From assembly GCA_001723645.1 (NCBI GenBank), contig MDLC01000012.1, forward strand, positions 1 to 64,000: 64,000 bases of DNA, read 5' to 3'. A program made the position numbers and the translations under genes. The notes under the pieces were generated by a model. The model was not told the origin of the DNA. It did not search any database and saw nothing but the letters and a program-made list of their open reading frames with translations. This stretch comes from Candidatus Endobugula sertula (GTDB lineage Bacteria > Pseudomonadota > Gammaproteobacteria > Pseudomonadales > Cellvibrionaceae). This document shows, in pieces, positions 8,424 to 16,664 of the stretch (position 1 is the stretch's first letter; every line of letters starts with the position of its first letter).

Positions 8424-8893
8424 TGAGTAATCACGACCTTGCTAAGTCTCTCTATGTTAATGATGGTAAAAGCGTTACTGATATTGCGGCGGCGCTGGGC
8501 GTTTCGCGCACCACTATTTATGCCTACAAAAACAAAGACCTTGCCAACGGTGTTGACTGGGACGAACTGCGTTTTTTAAAGGCCACTGATAGCAGAGATG
8601 CACAGCGCAACGAAGAGGACTTTTTGGCGCTGTTGATTCATAACTTTGAGCAAGCACTGGAAAAGCTCAATGACTGCGACCCAGCCGAGCAAGTTGCCAC
8701 ACTGAGCAAGTATGCAGGCATCTACTACAAAATCAAAAGCCAGCGGGATAACCCCAAGGTGACTAAAGCGGATGTAGCCAAAAAGGTATTGCAGCGATTA
8801 AGTGAGTTGGCACTGGATAAAGAAGCTAGCACTGTCATTGATTTTTTAAGCAAGAACGCTGACCAGATTGTAAAAGCCGCGCTTGAAGCATAG
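8423..8893 (+). CDS. Terminase small subunit (DUF1804 / Mu gp27-like)
   Basis: 156 residues. An N-terminal helix-turn-helix (about 13-36, KSVTDIAAALGVSRTTIYAYKN) binds DNA. The helical remainder matches the DUF1804 group that sits directly before the large terminase in Mu-like phages. It would recognise the packaging start and stimulate the large subunit. The start overlaps the previous stop codon by one base and the large subunit follows after 64 bases. Confidence 0.82.
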   Translation: MSNHDLAKSLYVNDGKSVTDIAAALGVSRTTIYAYKNKDLANGVDWDELRFLKATDSRDAQRNEEDFLALLIHNFEQALEKLNDCDPAEQVATLSKYAGIYYKIKSQRDNPKVTKADVAKKVLQRLSELALDKEASTVIDFLSKNADQIVKAALEA

Positions 8894-8957
8894 CGCTGAT
8901 TGATAACAAGGGTGGTAGCCGTTGTAACGGTTGTAGCACCCGCCAGTAGGTGGAACA

Positions 8958-10466
8958 ATGAACAAACAGGAGAGAGAAGCCCTATCCAGCTATTTGAAGA
9001 GTCTGCCACGGCTAGCCGATAAAAACCGTGATGAGCGTGTACAAAAGGCGCTCAGTGATGATGGTTTCTGGTACTTCATTCAAACCTACTTCCCCCACCA
9101 TATTGACAAGGCAGAGGTTGAAACATCGGCCTTTCGTCGATTCATCCATGACAATCTGTATAAGCTCACCAAGAAGCATAAAAAGCTGTCTTTCACCGCC
9201 TACCGTGGGGGCGCTAAAACCACGACCATTTCGCAATTATTCACTTTCTGGGAATTGGTGCGCAAGCATATACGCTACGGGGTAATTGTCACAGCCACTT
9301 ATGATCTGGCCGAAGACATTTTTTTTCTCTTCAAAACTGAGTTTGAAGACAATGAAAACCTGATTGCTGACTTTAAAATTGAGCGCCCTGGTATATGGCG
9401 TAACGATGAGCTACAGCTCAGAATTGACGGCCACGACTGCAAGATCACAGGCTTTGGTGCTGGCGGCAAAATCCGTGGCACCAAGTTCCTAAGCTGGCGA
9501 CCCGACTATCTGATTATTGATGATCTTGAAGATGATGAGGGTGTGGAAAGTAAACACCAGCGAAACAAGTTATACCGCTGGTTTAACCGCTCTATTATGA
9601 AGCTACCCGCCCGTAAGAAACCGTACACATTGATCGCGGTAGGTACGGTGTTGCATAACGACGGCTTTATGAAGCGCTTAGAAGAACGCCGCGACTTTGA
9701 GAGCCGCAACTTTCCGCTGGTGCTGCAATTTCCTGATGACCCTGACGACCCCGATAGCATTGAGGGTTTGGTATTAGATGACCCTGAGATCGACGGTGTT
9801 GAGATCATGGAGGAATACCGAGACGACAAAGATTCATTTATGTCGGAGTATCAAGGTGTCGCGATTGCTAAAGAGGGCTTGACCTTTGAGGATTATGTCT
9901 TAGTTGACAGGCTGCCCAAATGTGAGATTTACAGTATTGGTCTTGACCCATCCATGGGCAAAAAGAAAGGCGACTATTTTGGTATCGCTACTCTGGGTAA
10001 AAAAGGCGATAAATTCTACGCTTCGGTCAAGGGGTATCGGCTCAGTCCCACCAAGTTAATTCCTCGCATTATCGCGCAATATAAGCGCTACGACAAAATG
10101 GCGAATGCCACTTTAGCGGTTGAAACAGTGGCCTTTCAGGAGTTCTTCAAGGATGTGTTAAAGCGAGACGCTAAAAAGGAAGGGGTCAATATTGCTGTTA
10201 AAGAGCTGCGCAACACAGCCCCTAAAGATTTACGCATTGAAAGCATAGCGCCATTGGTGAATGACGGCACCATCCAAATAGATAGCACTAACCACTTGTT
10301 GATTGAAGAGTTGGATAGTCACCCTAATGCTGCCCATGACGACTTGCTGGACGCCCTAGAAATGGCTTACCGCATCTTTAGGCGTGGCAATAAGGTTGAT
10401 CATAAAAAGGCCGCAAAAAAGGTCAAAAAGCGTGGATTTGAGAAGTTTAAGAAGAAATACACTTAA
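8958..10466 (+). CDS. Terminase large subunit (Mu gp28-like)
   Basis: 502 residues; ATP-driven DNA packaging motor and headful nuclease. The ATPase part has a deviant Walker A, YRGGAKTT (about residues 86-93), and Walker B YLIIDDLEDDE (about 184-194). The C-terminal RNase H-fold nuclease shows a first acidic residue in GLDPSMGKKKGDYFGIATLG, a second in TLAVETVAFQEFF, and the last in AAHDDLLDALEMAYRI. All three clusters are present, so it looks intact. The Lys-rich end is typical. Confidence 0.93.
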   Translation: MNKQEREALSSYLKSLPRLADKNRDERVQKALSDDGFWYFIQTYFPHHIDKAEVETSAFRRFIHDNLYKLTKKHKKLSFTAYRGGAKTTTISQLFTFWELVRKHIRYGVIVTATYDLAEDIFFLFKTEFEDNENLIADFKIERPGIWRNDELQLRIDGHDCKITGFGAGGKIRGTKFLSWRPDYLIIDDLEDDEGVESKHQRNKLYRWFNRSIMKLPARKKPYTLIAVGTVLHNDGFMKRLEERRDFESRNFPLVLQFPDDPDDPDSIEGLVLDDPEIDGVEIMEEYRDDKDSFMSEYQGVAIAKEGLTFEDYVLVDRLPKCEIYSIGLDPSMGKKKGDYFGIATLGKKGDKFYASVKGYRLSPTKLIPRIIAQYKRYDKMANATLAVETVAFQEFFKDVLKRDAKKEGVNIAVKELRNTAPKDLRIESIAPLVNDGTIQIDSTNHLLIEELDSHPNAAHDDLLDALEMAYRIFRRGNKVDHKKAAKKVKKRGFEKFKKKYT

Positions 10467-10481
10467 CGCGGCCAGCGCTAT

Positions 10482-10525
10482 AGCGTTTAAAAATGCCGTA
10501 ATGCCGTTTAACAGCGTTTAAAAAT
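10482..10525. repeat. Two direct copies of AGCGTTTAAAAAT between terminase and portal
   Basis: AGCGTTTAAAAAT occurs at 10482-10494 and 10513-10525, 31 bases apart (three helical turns), with a partial ATGCCGT repeat in between. The palindrome GCCCGTGACGGGC follows at 10561-10573, directly before the portal start at 10578. This 111-base gap is the largest in the head operon. Roles as a packaging (pac) or protein-binding site, or as an internal promoter, are guesses. Confidence 0.45.
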
Positions 10526-10577
10526 TTAAAGACGATAAATGACATTAACCCCAATAAAACGCCCGTGACGGGCTTGT

Positions 10578-12179
10578 ATGGACGATGCTATGACAGAGAC
10601 AAACAATAAAACCCCGTGGTGGTCACTTGGTGGCAGACTTGGCGGCAAAGCGGCCAATAATGCGGTGGGTGATGCCGACAACGACAGCGCGGAAAAATTG
10701 ACCAAGAAAAAGGGGATTACCCTATCCCTGAGTGATAAACACGAACCCTTTGGCAGTATCAGTATTGACCGCATTAAAACCATACTGGAAGAGGAAGATT
10801 TTGGCGAGTTGCAAAGTCTATTCTTTTACATGATGCGGGATTTAAAAGTGGCCTCGGCAGTCTTTTCTCGTCGAGAGCCGTTGCTGGCTCTGGACTATAA
10901 AATCACTACGGAAAATAAAGACTTTGCCGAGTGGTTAGAGGGGGAAGATGTAGACCTTGAGGAGTTGATTAACCTGCTGTCATTCTCTGTTTATTATGGC
11001 GTATCGCTAATAGATGTCACCTACGATGCAGTGGCTGGCGTATCTACCCCGACTTTGTTGGCGCCTAATTTCGAGTTAATCTCGCCACGCTTTTTATATG
11101 CTCATAAAGATAAAACCCTGAAAAAGACCATTGATCATTTGTATATCAAGCAGGATGGTAAAAAGCGGTTTATTAGTAAGCTTGATCCTAACTATGCGGT
11201 TTTTCATAAACACGCGGTTGATATTGGCGAGATTACCGACTTTAGCTTGGCCTCAAAATTGGTGTGGTACTTTAGCTTAAAGCATATAGCGCTGGCGCAT
11301 AACCTCCAATACTTTGATGCGGTAGCAACACCGCCATTAATCGCCAAAACATCGGGCGAGGAAGATGATGTGATCGAGGCGCTATACCAGCTTAAATCGG
11401 CCAGCGTGGGTGTGTTTGGTGAAGACGATGTGATTGAGTATCTGAACGTCAGTAATAAAGCCGAGTTTCTCAAGTTTATTGAATATATCGACAGCCAGAT
11501 TACCACGACGATTTTAGGTAATACGCTATCTACAGGTGATGGCAAAACAGGCAGTTATTCCCAAAGTAAAACCCACGAAAACCGTCAAACTGAAAAATTG
11601 AGATTTGATGCCAAGCTCATCGCTAAAACAATAACCTCTTTTTTAAGGGGCTTGGAGCGATTGAATTTTGCCAACCCGACAAAGACTAAATTTAAGTTTG
11701 ACCTCAAGGAAGATGAAGACTTAGAAAAGCTGTCAAGGGTAGTGAAAAACCTGAGCGATAGTGGCTATGATCTTGAAGAGGAAGGTATAGAGGACACCTT
11801 CGGCTTTAAGATCGTTGGCAAGAAAACACCCACAGACAAGCCGACTACCGAGCAGGCCAACAACTCCTACAACTCTGACAACCCTGCGCCCCAGCGAGTG
11901 GTTGAGCATAATGCCACCAGCCCACAGGATGCTCCCGAAGATAAGCCTCCAGCGGTAAAGCCTAACGATACACTGGATAGTAAAACCGTGGATACCGAAG
12001 CGTTGGAAAACACCCTATTAAACAGCGTTCAAACGGCCTTAGAAGGGGCTGCAAATTATGAGGAGGCATACGACCTGTTGTTGGAGCAATATACCGACTT
12101 CGATATTAACGAACTGGAACAAGCCCTGTTTGCAGCTATTGGCAATGCCACGCTGTTAGCGGATGTCGAACCACGTTAA
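10578..12179 (+). CDS. Portal protein (Mu gp29 / DUF935 family)
   Basis: 533 residues. The N-terminal half has the DUF935 signatures LQSLFFYMMRDLKVASAVFSRR (about 75-96) and a later HALAHNLQYFDAVATPPLIAK-like helix-strand. The stem region contains TTILGNTLSTGDGKTGSYSQSKTH, the Gly/Ser/Thr-rich loop seen in Mu gp29. The C-terminal 150 residues are acidic and low-complexity with a helical end. Twelve copies form the DNA gate of the head. I use the ATG at 10578; the second ATG at 10590 is also possible because neither has a strong ribosome site. Confidence 0.9.
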   Translation: MDDAMTETNNKTPWWSLGGRLGGKAANNAVGDADNDSAEKLTKKKGITLSLSDKHEPFGSISIDRIKTILEEEDFGELQSLFFYMMRDLKVASAVFSRREPLLALDYKITTENKDFAEWLEGEDVDLEELINLLSFSVYYGVSLIDVTYDAVAGVSTPTLLAPNFELISPRFLYAHKDKTLKKTIDHLYIKQDGKKRFISKLDPNYAVFHKHAVDIGEITDFSLASKLVWYFSLKHIALAHNLQYFDAVATPPLIAKTSGEEDDVIEALYQLKSASVGVFGEDDVIEYLNVSNKAEFLKFIEYIDSQITTTILGNTLSTGDGKTGSYSQSKTHENRQTEKLRFDAKLIAKTITSFLRGLERLNFANPTKTKFKFDLKEDEDLEKLSRVVKNLSDSGYDLEEEGIEDTFGFKIVGKKTPTDKPTTEQANNSYNSDNPAPQRVVEHNATSPQDAPEDKPPAVKPNDTLDSKTVDTEALENTLLNSVQTALEGAANYEEAYDLLLEQYTDFDINELEQALFAAIGNATLLADVEPR

Positions 12180-12194
12180 GGGGTAGTAAAAACC

Positions 12195-13328
12195 ATGGCG
12201 GTTAATTTTGATTTTACCCTTGCCCCGAAAGATGCCATAGATTATCTGGACGGCAAGGGCTATCAACTCAGTTACAACTATGACGAACTGGCGGGCGAAA
12301 TACACCACCAAGTCTTTACCGTTGCCAAAGTGACGCGCTTGGACTTGCTGCAAGATATTCATTCGTCATTAGTTGCCGCTCAAAAAAGCGGTGTTCGGTT
12401 TGAAGACTGGCTGGAAAACATCAAACCCAATTTGCAAAAAAAAGGCTGGTGGGGTGAAAAAGAGATTATCGACAAGCGTACTGGTGAAGTGCGTACTGTG
12501 CGCATTGGCTCCCGCCGATTAAAGCATATTTTTAGAACCAATATGCGAGTGGCGCATAGCGTGCAGCGTTACAAAAAAATGCGTGCTTTAACCAAGGCGG
12601 TTTACTGGCGTTATATCTCGGCGTTAAAGCCAACGACCCGTGACGACCATAGCCGCTTGCACGGCACCACCCTACACAGAGATGACCCGTTCTGGCATAC
12701 CAATTACCCGCCCAATGATCACGGCTGCCTGTGTAAAGTTCGTGCCTACACCGAAAAGGAATTGGCCGCCCGTAAGATCACGGTTGACCCACAAGCCCCC
12801 AAAGATATTGCACACCCCGATTGGGCTTATGATGTGGGTGCAGGTTCGCGGGTCAGTGCCTTAAATAAAATGGAGCTGGGCAAAGGTTTAAAAACCATTA
12901 AGCGCAATAAGGCGTTGGATAAACTCACCAGTGAAGCATTAACCGCACGCTTTTATCAAAAGGCTGGCGGCAATGATCAAGGCTTTTTAATTGATAAAGT
13001 GGGCGACCCGATCTGGCTAGGTCAAGATGTGGTGCGCCATGTATCCAGCAAGCGCCAGCGGGTATATCTGGACGAGCTGGCAAGTACCATCGCTGAACCT
13101 GATGAAATTATTGTGCGTGCCGAGCCGTTAGCGAATGGCGATACCCAAATAGTTAAAACCCTATTGCGGTATGTAGCCGACCAACAAGGTAAGCCGCAAG
13201 CAGTGAGTGCAGCGTTTACTTATGCCAAGGATAAAACCTTAGTGATCGGCTTGGATGTGGTCAGTGGTTATGGGGCTATCGAGCAGCAACGCACAGGCAA
13301 ATTGATCTACCAGCGAGAGGCTAAGTAA
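12195..13328 (+). CDS. Phage head morphogenesis protein (Mu gp30 / SPP1 gp7 family)
   Basis: 377 residues. The conserved SPP1 gp7-like core is RRLKHIFRTNMRVAHSVQRYKK (about 112-133), then YWRYISALKPTTRDDHSRLHGT and FWHTNYPPNDHGCLCKV (about 175-191), with the D-H-x-R-L-H and N-D-H-x-C-x-C residues found in this minor head protein family. The protein binds the portal and is injected or helps start head assembly. An AAGGGG site lies 13 bases before the ATG, and the stop overlaps the next start (TAATG). Confidence 0.9.
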   Translation: MAVNFDFTLAPKDAIDYLDGKGYQLSYNYDELAGEIHHQVFTVAKVTRLDLLQDIHSSLVAAQKSGVRFEDWLENIKPNLQKKGWWGEKEIIDKRTGEVRTVRIGSRRLKHIFRTNMRVAHSVQRYKKMRALTKAVYWRYISALKPTTRDDHSRLHGTTLHRDDPFWHTNYPPNDHGCLCKVRAYTEKELAARKITVDPQAPKDIAHPDWAYDVGAGSRVSALNKMELGKGLKTIKRNKALDKLTSEALTARFYQKAGGNDQGFLIDKVGDPIWLGQDVVRHVSSKRQRVYLDELASTIAEPDEIIVRAEPLANGDTQIVKTLLRYVADQQGKPQAVSAAFTYAKDKTLVIGLDVVSGYGAIEQQRTGKLIYQREAK

Positions 13329-13786
13329 TGGAAGCCGCAGGCCATCATAATATTGATGAAATTTTAAAGCAGATTGCGCAGATTGAGGCGAGAGCCGACG
13401 ACCTGCGCCCCGTATTCGATGAGATAGCCAACCACCTGTATAACCTTACCGAAGAGGCGCTGGAAAGTGAAACCAGCCCAGACGGGACACCATGGGAGCC
13501 ATTAAGCCCCATAACGATTGAGCGCAAAGGTCATGACCGAATGCTGGAAGATCAGCGCGATCTACGCGAAAGCATTGGCTATGACAGCGACCACGAACCG
13601 GCCACCGTTGGCGTTAATGCGTTATCGAAAACAGGCTACCCATACCCCGCTGTACAGCAGGAAGGCACCGAGAATGGGCATGTGCCAGCACGTCCTTATT
13701 TCCCATTCGATGAGGATGGCGACCTAATGGATGTGGGGCGCGATGGCATAATAGATTTTGTGGTTGATCACTTTGCTCACGATTAG
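13328..13786 (+). CDS. Virion morphogenesis protein (Mu gpG / P2 gpS tail-completion family)
   Basis: 152 residues. It shows the family core SPDGTPWEPLSPITIERKGHDRMLEDQRDLRESI (about 48-81; W-x-P-L, then a L-x-x-x-G or L-x-D-x-x-D-L-R helix) and a C-terminal RPYFPFDEDGDLMDVGRDGI segment, R-P-[FY]-x-G/F in the family. It completes or joins the tail. It is the last gene of the rightward head operon and its end overlaps the convergent regulator gene by 4 bases. Confidence 0.85.
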   Translation: MEAAGHHNIDEILKQIAQIEARADDLRPVFDEIANHLYNLTEEALESETSPDGTPWEPLSPITIERKGHDRMLEDQRDLRESIGYDSDHEPATVGVNALSKTGYPYPAVQQEGTENGHVPARPYFPFDEDGDLMDVGRDGIIDFVVDHFAHD

Positions 13787-14178
13787 CTCGTGTGGGGTGG
13801 TGAACAATGGATGTTGTCTCTAGTGTGAATGGCTAGCGCCTCCATGGCCCCCATTAGCACCTCGCGTTTCACATCATCCATTTTGCTAACGATGCGCTCA
13901 AGCTCTGAAAAGATGCTTTCTTTTTCCTTGGGTATGTCGCAGACATTGTGAACAAGGCAGTTAAGATCAACATTTAAGATAAGCGAAAAGGCAACGATTT
14001 CTGGTAATGATGGGATGGTTAAGCCCCTCTCAATACGGCTGATGCGGTGACGGGTCATGTCGCACGGCAGGTCATCGGGTAGCTCTTCGCCTAGCTTATT
14101 GACCTGCTCGGCAAATTTTACCTGACTTAATTTACATTTTTTGCGATAAAACGCGACTCTTTCACCAAGTTGTTGCAT
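13783..14178 (-). CDS. XRE-type helix-turn-helix phage regulator
   Basis: 131 residues. The N-terminal HTH domain (about 5-70) reads LGERVAFYRKKCKLSQVKFAEQVN, then TRHRISRIERGLTIPSLPEIVAFSLILNVDL, a Cro/C1-type fold with the recognition helix around MTRHRISRIERG. The C-terminal helical part (about 85-120) may mediate dimerisation; there is no protease domain. Two inverted repeats lie just upstream (14252-14270 and 14301-14327), between this gene and the rightward small gene at 14384. I infer an autoregulated switch controlling early-versus-late or accessory expression; the main immunity repressor is the separate gene at 23113. Confidence 0.8.
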   Translation of the reverse strand: MQQLGERVAFYRKKCKLSQVKFAEQVNKLGEELPDDLPCDMTRHRISRIERGLTIPSLPEIVAFSLILNVDLNCLVHNVCDIPKEKESIFSELERIVSKMDDVKREVLMGAMEALAIHTRDNIHCSPPHTS

Positions 14179-14251
14179 AAGCTAAAAGTGCGCAGCCAGC
14201 TACGCATTTTGTCGCCCCAATCCCCAAAAGTGACACATTAAATCACAAAAA

Positions 14252-14270
14252 GTGCGCGCTCAGTGCGCAC
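14252..14270. promoter_or_regulatory. Candidate operator, inverted repeat GTGCGC/GCGCAC
   Basis: GTGCGC at 14252-14257 and GCGCAC at 14265-14270 are separated by 7 bases. A partial AGTGCGC copy occurs at about 14187-14193, right next to the start of the XRE gene. Spacing between half-site centres suits a dimeric HTH protein. It would be a natural autoregulatory site for the leftward regulator. Confidence 0.5.
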
Positions 14271-14300
14271 AAAAATTGAGGCGTTTTTTTAATAAAAAAA

Positions 14301-14327
14301 TGTTCTATAAATGCTATTGATAGAACA
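14301..14327. promoter_or_regulatory. Candidate operator, inverted repeat TGTTCTAT/ATAGAACA
   Basis: Perfect 8-base arms at 14301-14308 and 14320-14327 with an 11-base spacer. It lies 57 bases before the ATG of the rightward gene at 14384, in an AT-rich stretch that could contain its promoter. A 19-base centre-to-centre spacing (two helical turns) fits a protein dimer or tetramer on one face of the DNA. Confidence 0.55.
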
Positions 14328-14383
14328 ATGCCTTATCAGTAGCCTACACGCGCATTGCAAAATTTGATTCATAAGGAGTAACC

Positions 14384-14659
14384 ATGCAAAAGGCACCTGT
14401 AGCTGATAATAAAAAGTATAGCAGTAAAGTGGTTAATTGCTGTGCCGCTATTGAAACACTAGACAAGACCTGTAACACGCTGCACTTTTTATCTGATGCT
14501 TTGGTTTGTTGGGATACCACAGTAGTAGAGTTTAGCGAAAATAGCGCCCATCAAATAGGAGCGCTTTTATTCAATACACAGAAAGAATTGCAAGCGCTTA
14601 GAGATACTATTTGTGATGATGAAAGTGTGGGGGAGCTATTGGAGTGTGAAGAGGTTTAG
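14384..14659 (+). CDS. Small phage protein of unknown function, isolated rightward gene
   Basis: 91 residues, helical and acidic at the end, with cysteines near residues 19, 20, 32, 46, 82 and 88. The AAGGAGTAACC Shine-Dalgarno is strong. It is transcribed alone, against the early operon, from behind a clear inverted repeat, so it is expected to be expressed under its own control. No family is recognised. Candidate roles from position are anti-repressor, host-takeover or lysogeny-stage protein; none is shown by sequence. Confidence 0.6.
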   Translation: MQKAPVADNKKYSSKVVNCCAAIETLDKTCNTLHFLSDALVCWDTTVVEFSENSAHQIGALLFNTQKELQALRDTICDDESVGELLECEEV

Positions 14660-14705
14660 ATGTGAAGGGGTTGGGAATGGCCGCAACCATTCCCTTTAGT
14701 AAAGG

Positions 14706-14924
14706 TTAAAAAGGTATTTGGTCAACTTCGGTAAAATCAATATCGCGTTTCTCGGCGGTTGCCACATGAGCCAATATATAAAACTTGCCTCCATTTTCTC
14801 GCGTGAGTCTTTTGCACTCTGCAACAGCAGAGCCATAATTTGGGTGTTTGAAGGTTGGGGTGTTTGAATGGCTGCCCTCTCTCCAAACTAGGTAAAATTG
14901 CGGTTGTGCCATTGCTTGTGTCAT
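14706..14924 (-). CDS. Small hypothetical phage protein, end of early operon
   Basis: 72 residues. The pattern FYLVWREGSHSNTPTFKHPNYGSAVAEC followed by KRLTRENGGKFYILAHVATA resembles small phage proteins that read as one beta-alpha-beta unit, but I cannot name the family. The ATG overlaps the stop of the upstream ASCH gene (ATGA), and CAGGAGAA provides the ribosome site. It is the last gene of the leftward early operon. Confidence 0.6.
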   Translation of the reverse strand: MTQAMAQPQFYLVWREGSHSNTPTFKHPNYGSAVAECKRLTRENGGKFYILAHVATAEKRDIDFTEVDQIPF

Positions 14925-15217
14925 TTGATATTCTCCTGTATTGGGGTTGTTAGCGGTAAGGCAAACACCTTGGTAGACCCGTTACCAAAGTGAGGGTGTG
15001 TAATCGTTTTAATGCTGTATGGCTGGTATTTGAATAATAGGCGCTTGCTATAGTCGTCCAGCTTTGGGTAGCCTCTGGTAATTTCTATCACATCATATTC
15101 GCGGTCTTCTAAACGCTTGCGCCAGTAGTCGTTGTACAGGCGGTATTCTTCGGTTTTAAATCCTGCTTTTATTGCGTCAAAGTATTCGGCTTTTACTGCA
15201 AGGGTTAATTTTTTCAT
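14921..15217 (-). CDS. ASCH-domain-like protein
   Basis: I start at 15217 (MKKLTLAVKAEYFDAIKAGFK); the longer frame reaches back into the replication gene upstream. 98 residues. The opening strand followed by hydrophobic-x-x-x-Y-F-x-x-I-x-x-G-x-K-x-x-E-Y-R is the ASCH domain hallmark, and YDVIEITRGYP continues the barrel. ASCH domains are PUA-related and bind RNA or modified nucleotides; some have nuclease or N4-acetylcytidine amidohydrolase activity. The exact role in the phage is unknown. Confidence 0.7.
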   Translation of the reverse strand: MKKLTLAVKAEYFDAIKAGFKTEEYRLYNDYWRKRLEDREYDVIEITRGYPKLDDYSKRLLFKYQPYSIKTITHPHFGNGSTKVFALPLTTPIQENIK

Positions 15218-15221
15218 CGTT

Positions 15222-15794
15222 TTATAGTCCCAATTCTTCACGCATTTTTTGTAATCGGTCTGCGTTCTGTTCTTTGCTCAGTGTCACGCCATCTTTATCG
15301 GGTAGAGCCAGTGGTTTTATTTCTGGCAAGTTGGCACCGTTAGCCAGTTGGTGGCATAGCTCCGCGTAAATCTTTTTAAAGATCGGGTATGTGGTGCGTT
15401 CTGAATTGTTGCTTAGAAAAAACCAATCCGCTTTTTGCCCTGCGTAGTAAACGGCGGGATGGCTCCATGGATAGTTACGTCTTGGTGTCGTAGAGCGGCA
15501 GGCTTCCATATAAGCACTACGCACATCGGGCAAGGTGTTCTGGCCTATCTCGTCACAGCGGCGGGATATTTGGCTAATAGTGGGCAGATAATCGGACTGG
15601 CCGACATGCTGGTGAACGGCTTGCAATATAGTGCTGGCGGGATGGGCTTTTAGCATTTCCAGCCATAAGCGCTTGGCCGAGTTAAGCGCGTCAATCTCAC
15701 CAAAGGCGCTAAAGTATTGGTTGTGGTAGTTGATGCGTAACACTTCAAAAGATTGGTTAATGGCTTCAATGCGTTGTTGTGGATTGTCTTGCAT
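15222..15794 (-). CDS. Lambda P-like replication protein (helicase loader)
   Basis: 190 residues, of the phage replication protein P family that loads host DnaB. Conserved parts visible are FEVLRINYHNQYFSAFGEID (about 17-36), LWLEMLKAHPASTILQAVHQ, SDYLPTISQISRRC (about 68-81) and YPWSHPAVYYAG (about 109-120). A close relative is encoded in the host chromosome at 57914-58603, sharing nearly all of these blocks. The start overlaps the stop of the O-like gene (TAATG). Such a loader is unusual for a Mu-type phage, which normally recruits the host primosome at the transpososome. Confidence 0.85.
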   Translation of the reverse strand: MQDNPQQRIEAINQSFEVLRINYHNQYFSAFGEIDALNSAKRLWLEMLKAHPASTILQAVHQHVGQSDYLPTISQISRRCDEIGQNTLPDVRSAYMEACRSTTPRRNYPWSHPAVYYAGQKADWFFLSNNSERTTYPIFKKIYAELCHQLANGANLPEIKPLALPDKDGVTLSKEQNADRLQKMREELGL

Positions 15795-16258
15795 TATGGT
15801 TTCTCCAACGAGGTATCGGCGCTGTGTTCAATCGCTGGCGCTTCACTGGTGGAAGTGTCAACCAAGCCTGTTGCCCAAGAGCAATCGGTTAAGCTCTCCT
15901 GTAGCGGTATATCGCGTGTTCTGCGTGGTTGCTGTTGCTTGGCGGCATCTTGCACCATGAGCTTATGTAGTCGGGCAAAGTGCTTGCGAAGTTTGGCTGG
16001 CGATAGAATATTGGTTTGCCAAAAGTCGTCTTGGTTAGCCCAGCGAAACACGCTACCGATTTCGGCGGCGGGTCGTTTGTCGATCAAGCGCATTTTGCGC
16101 AAGGTATCTGCCCAGCTCTCAAAGTTTGGCGTATCGGCATAAGGGATAACCGCCACAATTCTTTCGTGCATCTTCTCGGCACAGGCAAGATCAAAGGCCG
16201 TATATTTAAACGTGCTACGACCTTTTTTAGTGGTGATAATTTCTGTGTTGTCGATCAT
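15794..16258 (-). CDS. Replication protein O-like C-terminal domain protein
   Basis: 154 residues. The middle part, WADTLRKMRLIDKRPAAEIGSVFRWANQDDFWQTNILSPAKLRKHF, matches in pattern (residues about 49-93) the C-terminal P- or helicase-interacting domain of many phage replication initiators (W-x-x-x-I-R-x-M-R... F-x-W-x-x-x-D-x-F-W-x-x-N-I-x-S-P-x-x-L-R). The usual N-terminal winged-helix origin-binding domain is missing; the first 45 residues are short and basic. It is coupled by overlapping codons to MazG upstream and P downstream, so the three are co-translated. Confidence 0.7.
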   Translation of the reverse strand: MIDNTEIITTKKGRSTFKYTAFDLACAEKMHERIVAVIPYADTPNFESWADTLRKMRLIDKRPAAEIGSVFRWANQDDFWQTNILSPAKLRKHFARLHKLMVQDAAKQQQPRRTRDIPLQESLTDCSWATGLVDTSTSEAPAIEHSADTSLEKP

Positions 16259-16623
16259 TTAAGATACCATTCGCCATCGGGTCTAAAGTAAACGTTAGAG
16301 TCAACGCGCTCAGATACTTCGTTAAATTTATCTATGGTCGCTTTGCCGAGATTTACATCTAATTTCATGGCGGTAATATCTAAGTAGGTTTGAATATCGG
16401 CCAGCTCTTTTGCGATAGATTCCCGCGCCTCATCAATAGAGAAGTCGCCACGATCAACTTTCTTGAGAATGTTTGCCAGCTCGCCGAGTTCGCCAACGGT
16501 AGCTTGAACCCAGTGTGCGTGCGTCCAATTCTCTTCGCACTTTTTAAACTTGCTGGTGGATAAGCGCTTTGTGTTGGCTTCTCTCAATGCGTTAAAAGAT
16601 AATCCGTCTGTCGTGTATCCCAT
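16255..16623 (-). CDS. MazG-like nucleotide pyrophosphohydrolase
   Basis: 122 residues with the MazG metal-binding pattern E-x-x-E (E45, E48 in VGELGELANILKK) and E-x-x-D (E73, D76 in KELADIQTYLD). These enzymes hydrolyse NTPs or dNTPs to monophosphates and are used by phages to adjust nucleotide or alarmone pools. The C-terminal VYFRPDGEWYL tail is typical of phage MazG-like proteins. The stop overlaps the O-like start (ATGA). Confidence 0.82.
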   Translation of the reverse strand: MGYTTDGLSFNALREANTKRLSTSKFKKCEENWTHAHWVQATVGELGELANILKKVDRGDFSIDEARESIAKELADIQTYLDITAMKLDVNLGKATIDKFNEVSERVDSNVYFRPDGEWYLK

Positions 16624-16664
16624 GGTGTGCCTCCAAGATTAATAATGGTTTGGTTGAACAACCG

